NCBI GenBank assembly: GCA_022592445.1
Contig: JABYQR010000227.1
Location: forward strand, 1 to 64,000
Origin: Cytidiella melzeri
Lineage: Eukaryota > Basidiomycota > Agaricomycetes > Polyporales > Irpicaceae
Direction: 5' to 3'
DNA length: 64,000 nt
The notes beneath the pieces were generated by a model. It was not told the DNA's origin. It saw only the letters and a program-made list of their open reading frames with translations, and searched no databases. This document shows positions 58,953-64,000 of the stretch, one piece after another. The position numbers and the translations under genes are program-made. Numbering within the stretch: the stretch's first letter is position 1; each line of letters begins with the position of its first letter.

Positions 58953-60156
58953 GTGGAAAACCGTGATCAGTTGGACCAGATCAATCGGGATCACGAGCAA
59001 CATCATATAAACTCGTTCTGGGCCTCCCTCGATCCCCACCAACAGGACGCCCTGATCGAGTACCACTTCCAACGAACTGTCAATCGTTGGCCAAAAACTA
59101 CACCCTTCCTATACCATCTGATTGATCTATCATTCTCTATGTCTTTCCAAACTCCTTTCCTTTCATACCCCAACTTCTCTTTCGGCCACGGCAGTGCCTT
59201 CATTCATTTTCTTTACAATTATGCTCGTCTTTCCACTTTCAACAACTCTCCTATCGCCGATGTTGCACCTAGTAGTGCTGCACACTTTCCTAACCTTTTA
59301 TTCTCGTCTATGGCAGTCATCATGGAGTTATTTCGACACGTCATGGAGGCGTATGAAGACGATGAGGTCTACACCATCCAGATCAACACGGGGATTTCAC
59401 ACGCAACCGTACGTATCGGAGTCCCAGATGCCGTAGGGCCTTCTGCCGAATGGCGCATTTGCGGCTCGTTTGGGAGCACCCCGACCACGATGGTTTCATT
59501 GACCAATGGTTCGACATTCCTGACCCCATCAACCACGCTCGCACGTTTACACCCTCGCCTATGTTGAATACCACCATGCCTGGAGATCGACCTGACTGGG
59601 CCAATGCTACCATTCAGGGAAGCACCCAGACGTTCTCATGGTCTTCCGTCGACAACTTCCCCCTGTCTTTGGCAATCGAGCAGATGAACTGGACTGTGAA
59701 GGGCCATGGCTACGGGCAGTACGAGATCGGGAATTTCTCCGTGCAAGGACCATCCCACTGCACGCTTCCTCTCGAGTTAGCTGCCACCGAACAAATGGTT
59801 CAACAGCTCGTCGCCTCACAGGACCAACGAGTACCGGTCTCGTTTTGATCTCATCTTGTGGGAATGGTTGGCACGGTTGGAGCAACTTCGAAGGGATCGG
59901 GATCTTCGTCTTCGCACTACTGTCATACGACGCGAAGCAATATCTATCAACGCCCGGGCTAATACTCATTACTACCGAGTCCCACGCCACCTCTGGCTCG
60001 GTCCAGAACGAGAATGAGCCGCAGGTCGAACGCCCTCGTCAACGACGTCGCATGACTCCCCCTACCCCACACCACCTCCAAGACCACCAGCTCCCACTCC
60101 TACCAACGCCCATTGACCAGACTAAGGACAGTGCCTGCCCTCGTCGAAGACAATGA
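58953..60156 (+). pseudogene. Accessory ORF block between chromodomain and 3' LTR of element 2
   Basis: Three overlapping open pieces in successive frames (58953-59567, 59450-59848, 59638-60156) look like one decayed coding region of about 400 residues. Protein-like segments include SFWASLDPHQQDALIEYHFQ, MEAYEDDEVYTIQINTGISH, LRLVWEHPDHDGFIDQWFDI, and a basic Pro-rich end (RQRRRMTPPTPHHLQ). I do not recognise a family. The segment lies inside the LTR pair and ends about 80 bp before the polypurine tract, so it belongs to the element. It may be a transduced host sequence or an element-specific third ORF. Confidence 0.5.
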
Positions 60157-60233
60157 TACCACGCCGGAGTCTCCTCCTTCACCGTTGACTCCACTCAGTG
60201 ACGACGATGCAACACTCGCAAACAACGAGTCTT

Positions 60234-60246
60234 AAAGGGGAGGTAA
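60234..60246 (+). other. Polypurine tract of element 2
   Basis: AAAGGGGAGG followed by TAA immediately precedes the TGTTA start of the 3' LTR. Confidence 0.85.
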
Positions 60247-60956
60247 TGTTACGAACGGTCTTCACACCCTATTATTTTCCTTTACTTCTTCGATTACCTT
60301 GATAACCAGTTATCTTCTTTACAATTGCCTTGACGATCCAACTCGCCTTTCCTCCATCATTCCCTGATCCACATCGCCTCCGTTCAACACGGACTATTAT
60401 GTTATCAGTTGCCTTCTGATGTCCATTCAAACCTCGGACCTAACTCCGATTGGTTACCATTGCTTGGTTCAACCCTCGGCCTTTCCATACCTCCGTTACC
60501 ACTCCATCGGGTCCAACCCCGTCTATCCCCTGTTTCGGATCCAACTCCGTCTATCCCCTGTTTGGGTTCAACCCCTTCTCTATTGATCTCTGCCTCATGT
60601 TTGCCCTTTCTATTGTTCCTTGTTTCCGCACCTTGACGGTCTTTTCTCTCATTGGCTTTCCAGAGTAGTGGCTGTTGTCTGTGATTGTTCTTTCTTTCTG
60701 TTTCTCCGATTTGCTACCACTACCTCGGACTGGTCCAAAAGTAGTTAGGTCAACATGTATAAATAGCCGTCAGACATGGGGGCTAGAACCTCAGTCTATC
60801 CACTTCGTATCAATATTCCTTCTATCGAACCATCATCTGTCTGTCACTGTGCTTGACAGCGACCGCGCGGCCTAGACCATCATCGGACCTTGAGTGTAGC
60901 TACACCAAGGGGTTCTGACCTGACAACTTGTCCCTTGACGATAGTCGGTCTTAACA
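60247..60956 (+). repeat. 3' LTR of element 2
   Basis: 710 bp, TGTTA...TAACA, aligned end to end with 51901-52612. Differences are mostly transitions plus a few one-base indels. The TATAAATA box is kept. Confidence 0.93.
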
Positions 60957-60986
60957 TATCCTTTGCTAACTAAGAAATTAGAAGCA

Positions 60987-62447
60987 ATGGCCTCTCAATC
61001 TAATGCCGGATCCAACGCTGCCGCCGTCGCCAACCTCACCCACTCTGTTCCTTTCGGGAAAATCACTCCCATTGTCTATAACCCTTCGGTTGAAAACTTC
61101 GAGCAGCACATATTCCACGGCCTCAATATAGCTCAAAGAGCTTTCACCCGCACTGTTGAGGGAGAAGCAACAACTGCTATCATTCATAATATGATGAATC
61201 AAATGGTTCTCATTTGGAACAATCAGTTGGCATTGCTGGTGGATAATCTCCAGCAATACGTCGATAAGGTCGCTCAAGACCTATACTCACAATGTGCTGC
61301 GGACACGCAAGTCCAGTGGATGGACACTGATCTGGATATGGTCAAAACAACAATCACTAATGTGGTCAACCAGATCAATCAGCTTCCCTTGTCTCAAGGA
61401 CAAGGAGGATCCTCGCGCCAGCCTAAGATTGGCGAACCCCCGGAATTCAACGGCACTGACAGCAAGGTCAAGTTCAACGAGTGGTTGAACAAGATCTCTC
61501 TGTGGCTTGTCCACGAGAACGTTCCTACTGACAGGCAACGTATTGCCGTCGCGATGAACCGGCTCTCAGGCGCGGCGGCTCAATACATGGAGCCGTGGAT
61601 CAAGAAGCTCACAAAGGGTCAAACAATTGGAACATGGGAAGAGTTCGAGAACGAGCTCAAGGTACAATACGGTCAACGGGATGACAAGGAGGGCGCTCGA
61701 AAGGAGCTTAACGCCTTGTTCAATAACACGGATCTGGCACATAAGAACTTTGTCAAGTACGCGGAACGTTTCCGTACGCTTGGAAGGCTTTCTGGATACG
61801 AGGACAACTTGCTTATTCACAAGCTCAAGCACGTCATCGAGAAGGACATGCGACTTGTCATGATCAGGAAAGATGAAAATCAAATTCCAACCACATGGCC
61901 TCAGTTCCTCGACCTCTTGCTCGACATCCACAAGAAGGTCTATCCGGAGAAAGCGCAGGGCCAGATCTTTGCGAAGGAAAAGGATACGTTCACTCCTATG
62001 GAGGTGGACACTGCGGACAAAAAGAAGAAGAAGAATGAGAAGCGGAACAAGAGCAAGGGCAAAGAGGTGAACTTGACTGAAAAGTTGGAAAAGTTCTGTC
62101 ACATTCACAAGTCCAAAGGACATAATACGGACGAATGTAACCTCAACGGCCTGAAGAAGAAGCCCGATGATAAGAAGAAGGAAGTGAAGAAGGATGGCAA
62201 GTCTTCGGCACCAAAGAAGATTCGGGCAGCAGATGCCGAGGACTCTGGATTGGACAGCGAGGCCGAGGCCCCTAAGGCTTCGTTGTCAAAAACAAAAAAT
62301 GTTAATACCGCGCGCCTAGAGTTGGCGGCTCACATAGAGGAGGTTCCAACTGAAGATGATGAACCTGCAACTCCTCACCCGTCCCCTGACAAGGGTAAAG
62401 GGAAACAGCCGACCAAGGGCAAGGATTTTTTCCGAAGTGTCATGTGA
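60987..62447 (+). CDS. gag: Gag polyprotein of element 3
   Basis: 486 residues from ATG 60987 (MASQSNAGSNAAAVANLTHS), no stops. The N-terminal helical part is followed by the retrotransposon gag domain: EPPEFNGTDSKVKFNEWLNK, MNRLSGAAAQYMEPWIKK, WEEFENELKVQYGQRDDKEG and NFVKYAERFRTLGRLSGYED. A single zinc-knuckle variant, CHIHKSKGHNTDEC (CX2HX4HX4C), lies near residue 371, in the form also seen in many plant Gypsy gags. Lys-rich and acidic tails follow. The stop TGA (62445-62447) comes five codons after a -1 slippery heptamer that opens the pol frame. Confidence 0.9.
   Translation: MASQSNAGSNAAAVANLTHSVPFGKITPIVYNPSVENFEQHIFHGLNIAQRAFTRTVEGEATTAIIHNMMNQMVLIWNNQLALLVDNLQQYVDKVAQDLYSQCAADTQVQWMDTDLDMVKTTITNVVNQINQLPLSQGQGGSSRQPKIGEPPEFNGTDSKVKFNEWLNKISLWLVHENVPTDRQRIAVAMNRLSGAAAQYMEPWIKKLTKGQTIGTWEEFENELKVQYGQRDDKEGARKELNALFNNTDLAHKNFVKYAERFRTLGRLSGYEDNLLIHKLKHVIEKDMRLVMIRKDENQIPTTWPQFLDLLLDIHKKVYPEKAQGQIFAKEKDTFTPMEVDTADKKKKKNEKRNKSKGKEVNLTEKLEKFCHIHKSKGHNTDECNLNGLKKKPDDKKKEVKKDGKSSAPKKIRAADAEDSGLDSEAEAPKASLSKTKNVNTARLELAAHIEEVPTEDDEPATPHPSPDKGKGKQPTKGKDFFRSVM
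62426..62432 (+). promoter_or_regulatory. Candidate -1 ribosomal frameshift site (gag-pol)
   Basis: The gag codons GAT TTT TTC contain T TTT TTC, a canonical X XXY YYZ heptamer. Slipping back one base continues in the frame that runs open through protease and RT to base 64000. No other gag-pol junction is available: the 0 frame stops at 62447. I did not establish a downstream pseudoknot. Confidence 0.65.
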
Positions 62448-64000
62448 CTCCCTGCGAACATGAACGCTTAGGCCCCGATACCCTCGATCTTTGTACCGTA
62501 GATACTGTCAAAAATGTAGCGCGTTCAAAGAATTCATTTTTTCTACCGGTTACAATTTGGGTATATGGAAAGAAAGTGCAGGTCGAAGCTCTGGTAGATT
62601 CAGGAGCCACAACCACGTTCATCAGTAAGTCAGTGGTTGAAAGTAACAATCTGGTAACAAATCAACTGGCATCACCATTTAACGTCATCAATGTCGACGG
62701 TACTCCCAATAAAGATGGTCAAATCACTCACTCAGTACGTGCATACCTAGAAATAGGTTCGCACAGAGCAAGACAACACATGCTCGTCACTGACCTCGGT
62801 AGTAAACAAATGATTATCGGGATGACCTTCTTACGCCGTCACAATCCGGAGATAGATTGGGCAAATGGCGAGTGGAGATTTACCAGATGGCCTGAACTCT
62901 GTGCCCCAAGAGCTCGTAAAAACATCACTGTAACTCAAGAAGAGATCGATGAGCTTGAGTTACCTAAGGGACGTTCGGTGTCAGACAACCTGGACAGAAT
63001 AGAAAGTGTTGACCCGGACAACCCTCACATCCACTGGATCGACTTAGACAATCCAGAAGACCAAGAAATAGCGGAAATAATTGCTGAACTTTCTGGAAAG
63101 GAAGATGAGGGCTTTGAAGACGGCTTTGACGAACAAGAATCTGTCAATTGGAAGCCATTAGTACCAAAATATCTATGGGAATTTGGTGACATCTTTTCAA
63201 AGGAAAAATCAGAGCGCATGCCGTTACGCAAACCGTACAATCACGCGATCGAATTTGAGGAAGGTGCCTCCCTTCCCAAAGCGGCTAAACTATACCCGCT
63301 GTCTCCAATGGAAAAGAATTCTCTAGATCAATGGATTGAAGAGGAACTCCGGAAAGGTTACTTCCGCAAATCAAAAAGTCCGATTGAAGCACCTGTGTTC
63401 TTCGTCAAGAAGAAAGATGGCTTGTTGCGCCTTGTGCAAGACTACCGAAAACTGAACGACATCACAGTGAAAAACCGGTACCCCATACCTTGCATCAACG
63501 ATTCAATCAATTTGTTAAGCAAGGCTAAGGTCTTCTCAAAGATTGATCTTAGATGGGGATACAATAACGTTCGCATCCAAAAGGGTGACAAAAGGAAGAC
63601 GGCGTTCATCACACACCGTGGTCTTTTCGAAGCCAAGGTGATGTATTTCAGTTTCAGCAACGCACCTGCAACGTTCCAAGCCATGATGAATGAAATTCTG
63701 AGTGATTTGATCTTAGAAGGACATGTCATGGTGTATCTCGACGACATCCTCATCTTCACTGAAGACAAGAAGGAAAACCATCACATCACACAGGAAGTGG
63801 TCAAGCGTCTACGCGAGAACGATCTATTTGCCAAACCTGAAAAATGCTTTTTTGAAAAAGATCGCATTGAGTACTTAGGCATGATCATTTCTCACGGACA
63901 TATCGAGATGGATCCAGCCAAACTCACCGGAGTTACTGAGTGGCCGCGACCTGAAAAGGTTAAGCAAGTCCAAGCCTTCTTAGGCTTCGCCAATTTCTAT
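62432..64000 (+). CDS. pol: Pol of element 3 (protease, reverse transcriptase), open to the window edge
   Basis: The -1 frame is free of stops from the slippery site to base 64000 (about 520 codons), with no start codon needed if made by frameshifting. Protease: EALVDSGATTTFISKS (about 62585) and MIIGMTFLRRHNPEIDW. A long acidic linker (EDQEIAEIIAELSGKEDEG) precedes [38 protein letters not shown] (fingers/palm Asp), TAFITHRGLFEAKVM, the catalytic VYLDDILIF (about 63730) and KCFFEKDRIEYLGMIIS. RNase H, integrase and any chromodomain would lie to the right. Unlike elements 1 and 2 it shows no frameshift over 3 kb including gag. Confidence 0.9.

Larger units (their letters stand above)
51901..60956 (+). 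mobile_element. Complete but decayed chromodomain Ty3/Gypsy retrotransposon (element 2)
   Basis: 9056 bp bounded by two LTRs (51901-52612 and 60247-60956), each opening TGTTA and closing TAACA. Internal order is primer-binding site, gag, protease, RT, RNase H, integrase, chromodomain, extra ORF block, polypurine tract. By eye the LTRs differ at roughly 27 sites in about 710 bp (near 96% identity), so the insertion is not very recent. Coding parts have multiple stops and shifts. The flanking 5-mers are CACGC on the left and TATCC on the right, so no target-site duplication is visible. Confidence 0.92.
60957..64000 (+). mobile_element. Ty3/Gypsy retrotransposon (element 3), 5' LTR absent, right end off the window
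   Basis: It starts directly after the 3' LTR of element 2 with a 30-bp leader, then an intact gag and an open pol (protease, RT) to the last base. The protein sequences differ clearly from elements 1 and 2, so it is a separate family. No LTR or primer-binding site of its own is seen at its left edge: the bases after 60956 (TATCCTTTGC) do not complement the start of the adjacent LTR transcript and do not look like a tRNA-type PBS. Its 5' part was either cut off or lies left of element 2. Confidence 0.85.

Noticed and set aside
60247..60956. The LTR as the 5' LTR of element 3
   Set aside because: It matches 51901-52612 end to end and is preceded by a polypurine tract, so it is the 3' LTR of element 2. 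The bases after it do not form the self-priming PBS that this LTR requires.

Overview
The window comes from a filamentous basidiomycete, most likely an Agaricomycete. Genes are dense and carry many short introns (mostly 47-75 nt, GT-AG, several with a CTAAC-like branch site). Neighbours are arranged head-to-head, tail-to-tail and in tandem. The mobile elements are chromodomain Ty3/Gypsy retrotransposons and a fungal DDE transposase. No rRNA, tRNA, CRISPR array or prokaryotic operon is visible. Product names rest on motif recognition in translated sequence, and exon boundaries were built by hand from splice signals and reading phase.

Left arm (1-11.3 kb): a decayed chromodomain Gypsy element whose 5' LTR lies off the window. 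It has a broken leader ORF, an intact gag, a pol with several frameshifts, a polypurine tract and a 3' LTR. A three-exon DDE transposase gene follows, intact except for one in-frame TGA. Next comes an intron-containing fragment of a heterotrimeric G-protein alpha gene with frameshifts and a stop.

Core (12-40.7 kb): ordinary housekeeping genes. In order they are an MMTAG2-family protein (-), the SNARE USE1 (-), the G-patch/R3H splicing factor SQS1 (+), the Hsp110 chaperone SSE1 (-), lysyl-tRNA synthetase KRS1 (-), an Ariadne-type RBR ubiquitin ligase (+), sorting nexin SNX3 (+), a Trs65-like TRAPP II subunit (-), an unnamed signal-peptide/membrane protein (-), Elongator subunit ELP6 (-), a GT2 membrane glycosyltransferase (+) and FGAM synthase ADE6 (-). 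Vesicle transport is represented three times (USE1, SNX3, Trs65), but nothing suggests a functional cluster.

Right arm (40.7-64 kb): about 6.4 kb with no supportable gene, then two Ser/Pro-rich genes of unknown function. After these come an inverted LTR fragment and a patch of short direct and inverted repeats. A complete but decayed chromodomain Gypsy element (51901-60956) follows, with two LTRs about 96% identical, a self-priming type primer-binding site and an extra ORF block after the chromodomain. The gag of a third, different Gypsy element starts 30 bp after its 3' LTR. That element is open to the window edge and links gag to pol through a T TTT TTC slippery heptamer in the -1 frame.

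The points most worth a second look are the self-priming signal, the accessory ORF block, the -1 frameshift site beside an intact young-looking element, the missing target-site duplication at the element 2/element 3 junction, the near-intact transposase, the G-alpha pseudogene and a GC-AG intron in SQS1.
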